Shown here piece by piece: positions 20,626 through 32,496 of a stretch of DNA of 49,964 nucleotides. Each line of letters begins with the position of its first letter. Position 1 is the stretch's first letter. The DNA lies in NCBI GenBank assembly GCA_003427395.1, contig BFEA01001166.1:9812-59775 (forward strand). The letters are read 5' to 3'. Made by a program: the position numbers and the translations under genes. The notes under the pieces were generated by a model. That model saw only the letters and a list, made by a program, of their open reading frames with translations, made no database searches and was not told where the DNA came from. This DNA comes from Chara braunii. Taxonomy: Eukaryota > Streptophyta > Charophyceae > Charales > Characeae.

Positions 20626-21850
20626 TTGGTACGACTTCCACCAAGTCTGACCAGAATCATGACAATATTCAGTCGAGCAAGTCCTAGTATGAGTAACCTC
20701 ACTCAAGTTCTAACTATTAAACCACCAGTTCACACAAGCCTAAGTTGACGAGGCTACCTTCCAAGGCTCACAAGACTGTGACTCTGCCTTTTCAAAGTGG
20801 CCTGCTACTTTCTCTACCGGCGCAGGCCCAAATCGAAAAGCTCTTACCCTGTCGACTGGTAAGACCAGTAGTCTGCTTGCGTCCTGAGGTATTCCTAGAG
20901 TGTATGCATACCTCTGTAAGTAATTTAGTACAACATGGGAAATTTGGGTCCTAAAGGGCCTTTGTATTTGACCGGCCGCCGACCAAAAAAGAGAAGATAG
21001 CCATGTTTGACAATGATTTTTTAGCCATCTTTCCAGAAATCTTTCTTATAAATGCCACTATCTTATTACTTATCTATGGAGTGATTTTGAGCACTTCAAA
21101 AAGATATGACTATCCACCATTAGTGTGATCTGGCGGTTTAACATAGCCCGACTTGTCATAACCAGTTAAGAGGGACAAGGAGGCTTATAAGTACTATCCG
21201 TTCTAGACTGCCGAGATCACCTCCTCTTTCATCCTTTCTAACAGTCGAAAACAGCTCTTTCTCCCAATATCCACAGCCGCCTCGCGTAGGTTACTCTTTT
21301 TGATACGTGACAAATACTCAACCAGATGAGCCTTTTGCCCATCAGGATAACAGGTCTTTGGAGATGTCATTTTCTTCTTTTACATGACAAACACTCAACC
21401 AGCTGAACCTCGTGCTCATCACGAGGACAGATGTTTGGAGATATCATATTCTTCTTCTTTTAAAGCGCCTACCCCTCTTCCGAAACTCACAGCCGTATGC
21501 ATGCTTCGAAATGAAAGCGTTGCTCTCATGAGGCCGGAAGGGGGTACCAGGAGGGTGTGCAAAACTCTGAGTACCCCAACTCGAAAGAAAACTTAATGTT
21601 TTTGCCCACGAAAGAAAATATTTTAGCCAAATCAAACGCATGTCTTGAATCTTGATCCAATTTGTGGTGACGCGGTTGGCTTGCCGTTGCAGGTTGGCAG
21701 GCCAGGGTCGGTTGTTCTTTAACGCTCGACATAAGAGGTTCCACAGTCCTTCTGGTTTAATGCCTTTTGTTTGTACATTATCACTTCTGTTGTCGCCTCT
21801 TCATCTCTGACTCCATCATCGACTCATCCCTTTATTTTGTCATCTCTTCA
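20626..21850. other. Intergenic, includes ~80-bp tandem doublet
   Basis: The unit TACRTGACAAAYACTCAACC, then TTTGGAGATRTCAT and TTCTTCTTTT occurs at about 21304-21381 and 21382-21464 with divergence. Elsewhere I see no gene, RNA or other repeat structure. Confidence 0.6.
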
Positions 21851-21869
21851 TCTCTCTATGGTATGCACA

Positions 21870-22256
21870 TTACCGGGAGGTTTGTACCAGGAGTAGGTCT
21901 GTACCAGGCAGGTTTGTACCACAGTGTGCTGTGAGAGCGATGGGTGTATGGCCCACCCATGGGTTGGGTTTGAACAACAGTATCGGTGTGAGAACGAAGC
22001 TGTGCCGGCCCATGTTCTTGCTGATGTGGGGCGGGGCAGGCATTACCTGGGGGAAACTCCTGGGGCGGGGCAGGCATTGACAGTGCTACTGCTGAGCACT
22101 GTGGTCGGTGCATTCACCTCCTGCTTGCCCCTACCCCACCGAGCCTGTATGACCAGTGTCTAATAGCCAGCACTGTTGTTGCATAGCAAGTTAGCAACCA
22201 ACAAACATTGGCCAAGGTCCTGCCAGTGCCGCCCTGGAGGACCAGAACCTTATCTC
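21870..22256. other. Intergenic, short GTTTGTACCAGG repeats
   Basis: Three imperfect GGTTTGTACCAGG-like units lie at 21878-21923, and GGGGCGGGGCAGGCATT recurs near 22027 and 22060. No gene is seen. Confidence 0.5.
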
Positions 22257-22480
22257 TAGAAGGTAGGGTGCACCAAGCATGCCCAGGCATATGTACCTGA
22301 GGCAGGGATGGGAATTGAGCCCACAACCTCCTAAATGCAACTTGTGTGCATTGCCAACTGAGCCAAACCAACACTCTTATGAATGAATTTTTGGCGGTGT
22401 ACCAAGCATGCCCAGACATGTACCTTAGGCCAATGGAAATTCAGCCCACGACCACAAGGGGCTAACTCACCAACGTAAGC
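22257..22480 (-). repeat. tRNA-derived SINE, two head-to-tail copies
   Basis: On the minus strand the complete copy has a pol III A box TGGCTCAGTTGG (22354-22365) and a B box GGCTCAATTCC (22311-22321), about 32 bases apart as in tRNA. A SINE-specific body follows (TGGGCATGCTTGGTGCA). A second, less well preserved copy lies immediately to the right (22390-22480), with the same CCAAGCATGCCCAGACATG body. A short-RNA transcript for reverse transcription by LINE proteins is the expected product. Confidence 0.75.
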
Positions 22481-22824
22481 CCCTCGCCATGGTCCCCTGC
22501 AGTGGCCCCACAGTGCTCAACAACTTGGCAAAGTAGGCTTGGTTCTGAATTGCCAAAAACAGCAGTAATGTGCTTGTGAATCGACCTGCACGTCACGGTC
22601 CGGGGCTGGATCGTGCCCCTGCGAAAGATACTGCTACTCATGGGGCAAAAATGTCTTGGAACGGGGACTGGAAATCTGATTTCTTTCCTCGTCTTTTCGT
22701 TTTCACTGTATCGCATCTGGGCGATCCCAGCTCATACCTATCCGTCGGTATTCTCCCCCCTCCCCTCCCTTCCTAGCAAAAGAACACATCATATGATGGA
22801 ATTGAGCTAATGACCAGTAATATC

Positions 22825-22967
22825 GTTGTGCGAGGCCTGTCCTCCGGGATATCCATTGAAATTGGAACAATACATAGAAGATTAGCATGGCCACTGCGCA
22901 AGGATGACACACGTAAATTGTGAAATGGTCTTAAAAATGAAAGGAAAAAAATTTGTTGTGCGAGGCC
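22825..22967 (+). pseudogene. Retrotransposed U6 snRNA copy
   Basis: 22839-22935 closely follows U6 spliceosomal snRNA: GTCCTCCGGGATATC 5' stem-loop, AATTGGAACAATACA, the AGAAGATTAGCATGGCC stretch (U6 normally has ACAGAGA just before it; here ACATAGA), CTGCGCAAGGATGACAC and AAATTGTGAAATGG. An A-rich tail follows. A 13-base direct repeat GTTGTGCGAGGCC flanks it (22825-22837 and 22955-22967). No plant U6 upstream element or -25 TATA is visible. Tail plus target duplication mark a LINE-mobilised copy. The ACAGAGA change also argues against function. Confidence 0.88.
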
Positions 22968-23025
22968 ATCTTTTTGACACCCTTGCCTATTTCCAATTAA
23001 CTCCGTGAAGCTCATTTCTTTAAGG

Positions 23026-24328
23026 TGTTACGATCCTGGCCAATTTCAAAGTGCAAAATTCACGAGAAAGTACAATGACGTCCAATTGCATGAATGAACT
23101 TGAGAGCAGAGCGAGGGAAAGAGGAAGAAGAAGAAGATGTGTGCCAGCAAAGACCAATGATAATTACCCCTTCTTTTCGCCAACCAACTCCTCCTGATCT
23201 CCTCCACTCTTATTCAAGCAATAAATAATAATAATAGTGATGAATGACAGAACCAGAATCAATGTCTGAATCCCTCTTCTACTGCCAGCACAACTTGAGG
23301 TCCACCATAGCCATGGCCACCTCCTTCCTCCTCTTTGGTCAGTCCTATTAAGGGCCATGCCCGGACGTGCAAAAGACAACACAAAGCAGCTATGGCCTCT
23401 TCCTCTCAGGCCACCATGCTCTACTCTGCCTTGAAGCTTCTTGATGCAGCTCTACCTCAACGGGGTTCTTCCAGATGCAGCGCCCACCAAGGTGATGAAG
23501 ATGGCATCCACCATAGCCAGGTACTTGACCCCTGGCGCTCCCCTCGCCTAGTCCCCTTCTTCCTCCTCCTATCCGAGCTCCTCTTCCATAGTTAAGGTGT
23601 GGAGCTGGGCGCTTCTCTTCCCCACAGGGCTACTTACACCAGTGCTGCCTTCAAACAGCGCTCCAGCAGCGTGACGCTAAACTTGCATGCAGAAAAATGA
23701 GGAGGAGCTTTGTGCTCCTCTTGGAGATACACCGGCCAACTTGCCTCTTGGGCGGTGACTTCCAGGCCGCGCGGCCTTCAAGGAACTGCTACCTCCTCCC
23801 TTTCGGAGGGAAACATCATTGCAGGCTCTGGTATCGTCCGCACAGGCCCTAGAGTCAGACTACTTGCACTGGTACTCGCCTAGACCTAGCCTACCGCTAT
23901 CCAGCCTCTAAAAATGCCAACTTTTTATCTTCTTTTGCTCGGCCTCTGGTTCCCGACACATCATGTTACTCTGAGCGGTACTGGCCTACCTACTACTTGA
24001 GTGCCTACGGGGGCCTACTCTACCGCTACTCGAGTGTGCCTTAAGCTACCCTCTCGGCCACTCGAGTGTTTTTCCCCGCTGCAACCCCAAAGTCACGGTC
24101 ACAGGTAAGTACCGGCCCTGCGGGGCCTCCCAAACAAACAAGTGCCCTGGTGTGCCACACACACACTCAAGCTGACAAGCACTCAGACAGGTACGCAGAC
24201 CAGCAAGCACGCACACACACAGACTAAGAAACCCAGCAAAAAGCGGGAATCTCAACAAGGCATTAATTCCAGCGACAAAACTATGAAATCAGTTGTGTTC
24301 TCAGTTAGTGTTTTGACAGGTCCCTACA
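23026..24328 (-). repeat. Left (3') LTR of element B
   Basis: Begins TGTTACGATC and ends TCCCTACA on the plus strand. It aligns with 31570-32286 and then with 39579-40053. The segment from about 23712 to 23839 has no counterpart in the right LTR. Simple runs (AAGAAG, ACACAC) occur within it. Confidence 0.88.
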
Positions 24329-24330
24329 CT

Positions 24331-24344
24331 AACCTCCCCTCAAG
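24331..24344 (-). other. Polypurine tract of element B
   Basis: The minus strand reads CTTGAGGGGAGGTT directly before the LTR start TGTAGGGACC, as expected for the plus-strand primer of a minus-oriented element. Confidence 0.75.
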
Positions 24345-24773
24345 AGCGAGGTCCCTTCGAGCGAGTAACTCTATCTAAGTCCCTGACAAACACATCATAA
24401 GCAAACATAGCAAAGAGATTCCGCGTATATTCAGTAGCAGTGAGTTGCGTAGAGATGGCTGGAACATCATAGGAAACTAATTGGCACTCGTATGCTTTGA
24501 CAACACGAGGTGCGCTTCCCAACAGCTCTTTCTTTGAGATTCAGTAGAGATCATTTAACAGGTGATACATGAAATGAACTTGGTATTGTCTGTTGTGCCC
24601 TTTACAAGTATGGCTTGTAATTTTGTCCATCTCTTGACCGCCATTGATTGCACGAGGGATCATAGGCTCGCAGTAATCAAAGGAAGTAGATACGGAAACA
24701 ATTTAGACGCATGAAAGACGGGGTACGTGCGCAGATGAGGAGGCACGCCAATCACATATGGACTGAACTGATC

Positions 24774-25720
24774 CTAACCCACCACCTTTCGAACCTTCCA
24801 CGGACCGTAGTAGAGAGGGAGAAGTTTGCGTGACACCCCCTCTTCTTCTGAAAATTCAGACATCTTGACGCAGACATATCTTCCCACTCTGAAAGTCGTC
24901 GGTCCGTGCTTCTTGTTAGCATGATGGATCATGGTCTGCCGTTGCTTGGTCATTGCTGCAATGGCAACTTTGAGCAAGCAATCATACTTGGCGTTGTAGC
25001 TAGGCTTGCCAGGTGTCAGAGCAGCTGGCTGTTCAGGAAACAAGTAGGAGAGAGGATTGCAGATCTTCCAACTGAAATGCAGCCTGTCCGGCGCCATACC
25101 GGTGGAAGAGTGGTCGGAGTTGTTGTACAACCCCTTCACCATATACAACTCTTCATCCCACGTTTCATCTGGTTGATTTCCTTAGCCAAACAATTGGCTT
25201 CAGGATCTCGACTTTATATCATTTTCAGTTTAGTACTGTGAAATTGGGAAGTGAAGTCATTCCAATCGGTACTTATGAAGCAGGTGTCTCAATCACTCAC
25301 AAGGGTTTTCGGAGTCCCATACTGCATAATGTACTTCTGGTGGAATTCAGATTCAAGAACTTGGAAAAACGGTCAACAATCACCATCACTTGCGAATATT
25401 CATTCTTACTCAACGTACCCATGTCCGTGAAATCAATAGAGACAGACTTTCTAGGACCGTTAGGAATGGGAAGAGGTTTCAACAGCCCTATGGGCTTTTG
25501 CCATGATGGTTGGATTCGTTGACAGACTTGACACTCAACCACAAACTTACAGACACATCCTTTCATACCAGGCCAATCAAAACTATTGTAGTAGGCTTTC
25601 ATACGTCTTTTCAAAAGTGAAGTGCCCACTCCGGCCATGAGACAAGTCCAAGAAGTGAGTGCGGAGAGGCTCATGGTTGGGTACTCACAAACGGTCATTC
25701 TTTTTGTAGCGTCGCAAAAT
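24774..25720 (-). pseudogene. Integrase of element B, broken
   Basis: On the minus strand the N-terminal part shows FDWPGMKGCVCKFVVECQVC and the core begins SIDFTDMGTL, then VMVIVDRFSKF. The C-terminal part (from 25148 down) has NSSTG-type APDRLHF context and FRVGRYVCVKMSEFSEE with LLPLYYGPWKVRKV, the usual gypsy tail. The two parts are in different frames and the region holding the second D and the E is disrupted. It would have inserted element DNA into the genome. Confidence 0.85.
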
Positions 25721-26039
25721 CAGACCCTTGCACTGATGGAAATTAGGCTGACTGATGCGGTCAGCCTTAAGCTGCTAAAGGATTGGACTGAGGTCCGGAT
25801 CCTTGACAATTTGCTCTATCAGTTCCTCCTTCAGTTTCCTTCGGAGGTCTTAGGAGTTGACAAAGCAAGTGATATATTTCGGGTGGCGAGACGATGCATC
25901 AACAACTTGATTGCAACAACCCTTGTTGTGCCTCGATTCAAAATAAAAAACATTAATCTCATGCAACCAGCCGGTCAATGTAGTGGATAGGTTTCAAAGT
26001 CTCATGCTCTTAGAAGTTTGAAGTGGCGTCCCAAAAGAT

Positions 26040-26460
26040 GGTGCTTCCAGTGGTCTAGTACCTCACGCATAGCATAGAGCTCGGGCATATAAGTGGAAGT
26101 AGCTACCTTTCGTTGGGCATGCGTTTGCTGTAGTACTCGAGCGGATGCAAGCCATCACCATGATCTTGTTGCAGCACTGCGCCAATCCCATATTGGCTCA
26201 CATCTGTGGTAACTACGAATGTGAGTTTGGGATCTGTAGTGCGGAGCACATGATGACTCACCAAGGCCTGTTTTATTTTTTTTAAAGGCAGTCTCACATG
26301 GTTTGTCCCATGCATAGGATACGTTCTTACTTGTTAGTCTAGACAATGTGCGAACCAATGATAGAGAATTTAGGAACAAACTTCCAATTGTATGATGCGA
26401 GACCAATATAGGAACGCAGCTCACAGACATTCACTGGTCGAGGCCAGTTGCAAATGACCT
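26040..26460 (-). pseudogene. RNase H domain of element B
   Basis: VVTTDVSQYGIGAVLQQ corresponds to the first catalytic segment of gypsy RNase H (D-A/V-S), followed by LHPLEYYSKRM. The preceding connection (SYAWDKPCETAFKK) is in another frame. The C-terminal acidic helix is recognisable only in fragments, so the domain is decayed. Confidence 0.8.
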
Positions 26461-26480
26461 CAACGTTGGTTGCCTTGGGC

Positions 26481-26908
26481 TCAAGGCCTGTAGCAGACGC
26501 CCGGTGTCCAAGTAGATGACGTTGTCCTTCCCAACTCAGGTTTCTTTAAGTTGAGATGGAGCTGCATTTTCTTGAGGATGTTCAACACTTCCTCAAGGTG
26601 TCTTATGTGTTCAACCGTTGATTTGATGGAGATCGAGATGTCGTTTAGGTAGACAACAACAAACCGATTGATTTGATCACGGAACACCTTGTCCATGAGA
26701 CTTTGAAAGGTGGTTGGTGCATTCGCGAGACCGAAGGGCATAACGGTGAATTTGTACAACCGATTGTGAGTTTTGAATGTAGTTTTGTGTTGGTTTGCAG
26801 GATCGAATTCAATCTGGTGGTAGCCAGACTTGAGATCGGTCTTGGAGAAGATCTTGCACCCACCTGAAACATCCAACAAGTCATCAATGCATGATAATGG
26901 ATATGCAT
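26481..26908 (-). pseudogene. Reverse transcriptase domain of element B, active site altered
   Basis: In order on the minus strand: DLKSGYHQIEFD, KTTFKTHNRLYKF, VMPFGLANAP, then VVYLNDISIS. The second aspartate of the catalytic YLDD has become asparagine, which should abolish polymerase activity. The fingers part continues in another frame toward 27269. Confidence 0.88.
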
Positions 26909-27542
26909 TATTTCTTGTGATTCGGTTTTTTAATACACATTAGGAGTTTGCCTCCTATCTTGGGGACAAACAAAACCGATGCACCAAATTCAGACTCACT
27001 GGGTCTGATCCACCAGATCGTGTTGATTGTTCGAGACCTCACTCAGTGTCGGAACAGAACGGTTTTAGGCTGATCCCCTTAAGGGTCCGCAGAGGACAAT
27101 TCTTACTACGGGATCTCCGAATTCTCCTTGGTCTTGTCAATCGTTTCGCCGATTTGTTTCCGGAGTTCCTCCAACTCGCGGGTCTCATACGGTACACAAC
27201 CTTTTTGGAGGAACGATGCCTTCTATCAACTCGATTTTGTGTTGGACCGGACGCAGAGGAACTCCACATGGTTCGGCCAAAACTTCAGGGAATCGGTTGA
27301 GGCGGCTTTGAATATTTGTTGGGATTGCTAGCGGCGGAGGATCATAATAAGGTGCTGGCAAATCGAGCTGCAAATTGGCAGCCAAGACAACAAAATTTGA
27401 AGTTGAATCATTTGGAATAGAAGTGGATGTAGAAGTTGAAGTAGAGGGAATGAAAGTAGTCACATAATGCAAAATAAAACTAGTACTAGCCGCAAAAGTA
27501 GAAGGCATATGGGAAGGTCGCACAAAAGCTATGTACAAGTGT

Positions 27543-27998
27543 TCATCTTCCTTGCACTTGCACTAGTTCTTGCAAAATTGCATTGCATTGCATTAAGAAA
27601 AGGTCATCCAAGTGGACAAAACGCTCGTTCCCCTTAGCATTTAGGACCACAAATAGTGATTCCTTCCACTTCGTCCTCTTGCATTGGGACTGTAACCAGC
27701 CTAACCAGCCTAATCCAAGAGTTGCGTGGAAGGGGCACTTGTTGAGCATATAGAAATTCAGTGCGCGTGTGACGGTTTTGTACTTGTCAAAGGTAGTGCG
27801 CACACCTTTGACTGCATGCGTGGCGGTGATAACTTCTTTGTTGCCAACTTGGGTTCGACAAAGGTTATGCAACTCCACTTGCTTCATTCCTAAGCCCACC
27901 TTGCGAACCCCACGTGGCGGCATGAAATTAGTATTGGCACCACAATCAACCAAGACACGGAGGTAGTGGTGGTTAATGAGAAGCTTGAAGAATATCAA
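27543..27998 (-). pseudogene. Aspartic protease of element B
   Basis: LVDCGANTNFM carries the D-x-G-A active-site pattern, with cysteine in place of Ser/Thr, near the N-terminus of a 151-codon frame. HATLGLGWL resembles the C-terminal DVILGMDWL segment. It lies between gag and RT as expected. Function is doubtful but the domain is nearly whole. Confidence 0.8.
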
Positions 27999-28044
27999 CT
28001 CCGGTGTCCCTTGAGCACGCCGCTATTCATCTCAACCCAACGCT

Positions 28045-29431
28045 CTAGGTGATAGTGGAAGTCAACCTCCTCAGACTCCTCCCAAGGCTCAACATAAAGT
28101 ACATGGCAAGCGTCAGCCTTGGAATCAACAGATGATGGGGCTTCAAGAGAGATCTGTTGAACTCAATCAAGTACCTGCCAGTTATCGGTTCAATCTCCCT
28201 TGTTGTAGAGCGTGCTGATGACAACTCTGTGCCCAGTTCTGTTTTCCCTGCAGCTTGAAACAATCTTGGACTTTGTGCCCCAATCTCTGGCAATGCAGGC
28301 AAACTCCCTTCTTGACCCTTGCTTTCCAATAATCTCATTGATCCGGAGCTTAAGGTTTTGTGGAAGAATCCTTCGGTTTAGCGGGCAGTTCGACTCTTTT
28401 GGGGAGTTGGACAAAGTTCTTCCCAGAGTTTCGGTTTGGTTCCTTTGTGTGGGCATTTTTTTAAGGCAATAATCTTTTCTTCTTCATTGTTGATCTCAGA
28501 ATCATGGGCTGAAGAGGAACATGTATCCGCGTCCTGTTCCTGGTCGACACCAAGAGTGGGGTCATCTGCGTAGGCCTCCTCTTTGGCCTCTAACATGTCA
28601 AGCGAGGCGGTTGTTGCCTCTACCTCTGAACAACCTGCCGCTTGTGGGCTTCTTGCCCCCTATTGTGGAGAGGTCTTGTGCCTCGAGGTTGACTATATCC
28701 TGCATGAGCGGAAGATAGTTGGTATACCCGATGAGATCTCTGCCTAGGCGAATACCTTTTACCACATCCAAGCATGACTGATCGGTCATTTCCAATCTAG
28801 GAGTAACAAACATTTTGCTGAGATAGGACTGGAGGTTATGCATGGAGCTCGACCACTTGCTGTGCTTGAGCTGGCCAAGCTTGTTTCTTACTCTTGCGGT
28901 AGCATACTAGTGAACTAAAATTTCTTTGAGTGTGGCAATTGGCGTGGCTTCAAGCCGCTGCGTCATATTTATCTTTGTGTATCGAACTCGCATAACTTGG
29001 AAGCCCTGCACGACGGGTTCGATGTTCGTTCCCATGATCAAGGACTGGAAGACTAGTTGTGTTCCCAACATCTCGAAGTGTGCTTTCATAAAGCTAATCC
29101 AGGCCTCGTTGTACTTGGGTGATATTTGGACCGCCTTTCTGTCCACATAGGCACTGCTGTAGGTGGGACCAGTATCTGGTGGTTCTAATCTTGAGGCTGC
29201 AGTCGTTGCAGAATTTCCAGTGATGTCGCTTGCTGCAGCAACAGCAGAATTTGCACCTACTGCAGGTCTCGAACGGCTATCAACCACACTTGGAGAAGAA
29301 GAGGAAGAGGAAGAAGGAGGAGTTATGGTAAGAGGGGAAAGGCTGGTTTCAATAACAGTTCCAGTACCAGGGAGTGGAGGAAGAGGATTACACACTTTGG
29401 CCTTTTGCAAGTCTGCCATTTCTACCTCCAA
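28045..29431 (-). pseudogene. gag of element B, broken
   Basis: The minus-strand frame beginning at 29431 (MEVEMADLQKAKV) enters a capsid-like helical region (EAWISFMKAHFEMLG). A zinc knuckle CLHCQRLGHKVQDC with CX2CX4HX4C spacing is encoded at 28261-28302 in a different frame. The intervening part (28378-28843) is split over several frames. It would form the particle shell. Confidence 0.8.
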
Positions 29432-29784
29432 GTCACTCTATTTGTTGGTCATCTCGGTGAAGTCATCCCGAAGTTCTAACATTTCTACGAAGATTTGGTC
29501 GAATTGAGTTGTATGATCTTAGCAGTGAAAATGGATTGCATCTGTTCCCCCCACTGTTCTTTGCTCAGTAAGGGAACAATTTCCAAAAAGACAATTGACT
29601 AGTGAACAACGTTTGCTTTGTTTCCTCCTTTGGTTCCTGTTCTTGTTGCCGAGCACTTTATGCAGGTGTGGTTTTTCCGCTTGGCCTGCTACATTTAGTA
29701 AGGCGTGCCACTGAACGGACAACACTTGTGGCTGTGCCATATTTGGACCGTTATCGTCGATAGGTGGGTTAGAGAGACGCTAAT

Positions 29785-30901
29785 GTCTTGACCCAAAAAA
29801 AAGGGAAGTACATCGTATACAAATACAACGTACAGGTTACGTTGTATTCGAATACAACGTACGTACGTATGTTATAGAACGAGTTTTAGAGTACTATAGA
29901 AGGTGACGTTGAATTTGGTTGGGAATTTCTCCAAGACCCTCGGGCCAAAGTTGTTTGTATTGCAATTTTATATAACATAGTTTTCTTTTGCATTTTTTGG
30001 ATTATTTTTAAAAAATCGAAATTCTTAAGAAATTAGAGAACACTTTTTTTTTTTTTTTTTTCTATCCTCTCACCTCACATATCTTTTAGCTGGCGTTCTG
30101 CCATGTCATGGAACATATCTTTCTTTTCAGAACCCACCACCTACTTCTAAGGCTATACAGGAGACCCCTGCAAGCATAGCTTTCTACCTCTCTTCGATGA
30201 AGGTAGGTTACCTCTCTCGGTGGAGAGGGGTAACGACATGTTTGCCCCTTTGCCCTAGCGTTTAGGGTGCAAAGTTGGGGCCGCCGGTGGGGCCCCGGCT
30301 AGCACAAGGACCGAGCATTTGCCAGCAACTGTGCCTCCCTTTTCATCTTCCCCCACCCAGATCGAGTAACAGTAGTGTCTAAAGCCAACACTCCCACGCA
30401 TCACACACAACCCACTCACACCCGTGTTGGCTGAAGACCTTACTATACCGATTGGGAGGATTCAGCTGACTATATCTCAGTTGGTTTGCACCAAGAGTGC
30501 TACAGGCGGCCATGGGATTGAACCCACGACCTCTTGAATGTCACTTGCGTGCCTAACCAAGTGAGTTAGGTCGCTGGATTTGAGAACACTTCAAAATGCC
30601 CTAAAAATTGGCTAAAATATATATTTTTATTTTTATTTTTATTTTTTTAAGAATTTGGTTGTGAATTTCAACATGGTCCTCAGGTAAAAGTTGTTTGTAT
30701 TGCAATGTTTTTACAACTTTCGTTTTTTTTTTGGATTTTTTTTTGAGTTTTTGACAATTTGAAATTTGCGAAAATTCGAATACAAATGTACGTTATATTC
30801 AACAGTATGTTCTGTTCGAAAAAAAAATCAGCGATTTTGGAGAACCCGTTTTTGCGAGGTAAGTTGAATAGAATGTACGTATGTTTTTTTCGGGTTAAGA
30901 C
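29785..30901. mobile_element. TIR element with GTCTTRACCC ends
   Basis: The left end GTCTTGACCC followed by A-runs, ACATCGTATAC and TACAAC is mirrored at the right, where the minus strand reads GTCTTAACCCG, A-run, CATACGTACATTCTATTCAAC. The right-end interior (AAAAACGGGTTCTCCAAAA) matches the interior of the 17889-19086 element, so the two are probably related. No transposase frame is visible. Confidence 0.5.
30420..30585 (-). repeat. tRNA-derived SINE
   Basis: On the minus strand there is an A-box-like TAACTCACTTGG (30557-30568) and a consensus B box GGTTCAATCCC (30514-30524), with tRNA-like spacing. A body follows that includes CACTCTTGGTGCA, recalling the GGCATGCTTGGTGCA body at 22270-22290. 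Outer limits are approximate. Confidence 0.65.
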
Positions 30902-31556
30902 AGACGTCAGCAAAAGAATCGACAAGACTCTCAATGGGCGCACTCTCCCTTTCAGTTAGACGAGCTCTCCTCCTCCTAGTCTGTGTCCACTGAAGTTGTC
31001 GCTTTCCTTTCCTTCTCTCTCTCTCTCTCCTCTCTATCTCGTTCTTGTGCTTACGAGTCTCCACGGGCATCGAAAAATAACTCGGTGAAAAAAACAGGGC
31101 ATTGAAAATAACTCAGTGAAAAAACAAATTGAAAAGCACAAAGAAAGAGAAGGTAGAACTGAGTCCACTGGAGCGGCAATTCATTTGACCTAGAGAGCAG
31201 CCAATAAAAAATAAATAAATAAATGATTTTAGATGAGAGTGTTCATCCATCGCCTCAGCCTGATCAGACCAAGTAAACCCCTCGAGCACGATCTCATCAG
31301 TTTCGTGAACATACAACAAATCTAGACATCGAGTAAGGACATGCAACAATGGAGAATCGAGTGGTGTATAAGCTGTGAGCCAAGCCACGGACGGTGTGGT
31401 AAAGTATGCAAAACGTCTCAGCCGAGAGCCCCTCGGCAGCGAGTATCCTAACCAAAAGAATAAAACTCTTCTAACAAGCCCTAACCCTAAGTGGTAGCTA
31501 ACTAATTAGTTTAGGGTTGGAGCGAATAAGTCTACTCTCGCCAGCAAGTAGAATCC

Positions 31557-31568
31557 GCTCTGATACCA
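31557..31568 (-). other. Primer binding site of element B (tRNA-iMet)
   Basis: The minus strand reads TGGTATCAGAGC, one base inside the right LTR start TGTTACGATG. Confidence 0.9.
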
Positions 31569-31569
31569 A

Positions 31570-32286
31570 TGTTACGATGCTGGCCAATTTCAAAGTGCAA
31601 AATTCACGAGAAAGTACAATGACATTGCCGTCCAATTGCAAAAGAAATGGATGAACTTGAGAGGAGAGAGGGGGAAAGAGGAAGAAGAAGAAAGAAAGAA
31701 AGAAGAAGATGTACACCAGCAAAGACCAATGATAATTCCCCCTTCTTTGCGCCAACCGACTCCTACTGATCTCCTCCTCTCTTATTCAAGCAATAAAAAT
31801 AATAATAATGATGAATTGCAGAACCGAAATCAATGTCCGAATCCCTCTTCTACTGCCAAGCCAACTTGAGGTCCACCATAGCCATGGCCTCCTTCCTCTT
31901 GCTTCTTCCTCCAGGCCGAGGCTATGGCGGATTGCTAAGGGCCTTGCCCTGACGTGCAAAAGACAACGCAAAGCAGCTATGGCCTCTTCCTCTCATGCCG
32001 CCATGCTCGAGTCTGGCGTGAAGCTTCTTGATGTAGCTCTACCCCAACGGGGGCCTTCCAAAGGCAGCGCCCACCAAGGTGATGAAGATGGCATCCACTA
32101 TAGCCAGGTAAATACCCCTGGCGCTCCCTTTCCTAGTGCCCTTTTTCCTCCTTCTCCTACCAGGGCTCCTCCACCATAGCCAAGGTGGGGACCTGTGCGC
32201 TCCTCTTCCCCACAGCGCTGCTTCCAACCAGCACTCCAGCAGCATGACGCCAAACTTGCACGCAACAAAATGAGGAGGAGCTCTTT
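31570..32286 (-). repeat. Right (5') LTR of element B, part before element C
   Basis: Aligns from TGTTACGATG with the left LTR 23026 to about 23711 (GCATGACGC then GAGGAGGAGCTCTTT). It stops where element C starts with TGTCGCGTACC. Confidence 0.88.
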
Positions 32287-32455
32287 TGTCGCGTACCGTA
32301 AAGGTGTAGACCAGAACAAGAACCGACCTCTCTCACGTAGTACAAGATAGCGTAGTGGAAGGCTAATATACCAATGATCATCGTAGTCTGCAGATACTGA
32401 GAAGTGAGGTAGCGAGAGGGTGAGGGAGAGATGGTGGACTTAGAAGAGGAAGAAG

Positions 32456-32496
<41 letters not shown>

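Larger units (their letters stand above)
29741..31556 (-). other. Leader of element B, carrying two later insertions
   Basis: About 1.8 kb between gag and the primer site without coding content. It contains a TIR element (29785-30901), which itself contains a SINE (about 30420-30585), then GA-rich and AT-rich sequence. Its length is enlarged by these insertions. Confidence 0.65.

Noticed and set aside
31480-31495. CCCTAACCCTAA resembling plant telomere repeat
   Set aside because: It is a single short occurrence in the leader of element B and not an array.
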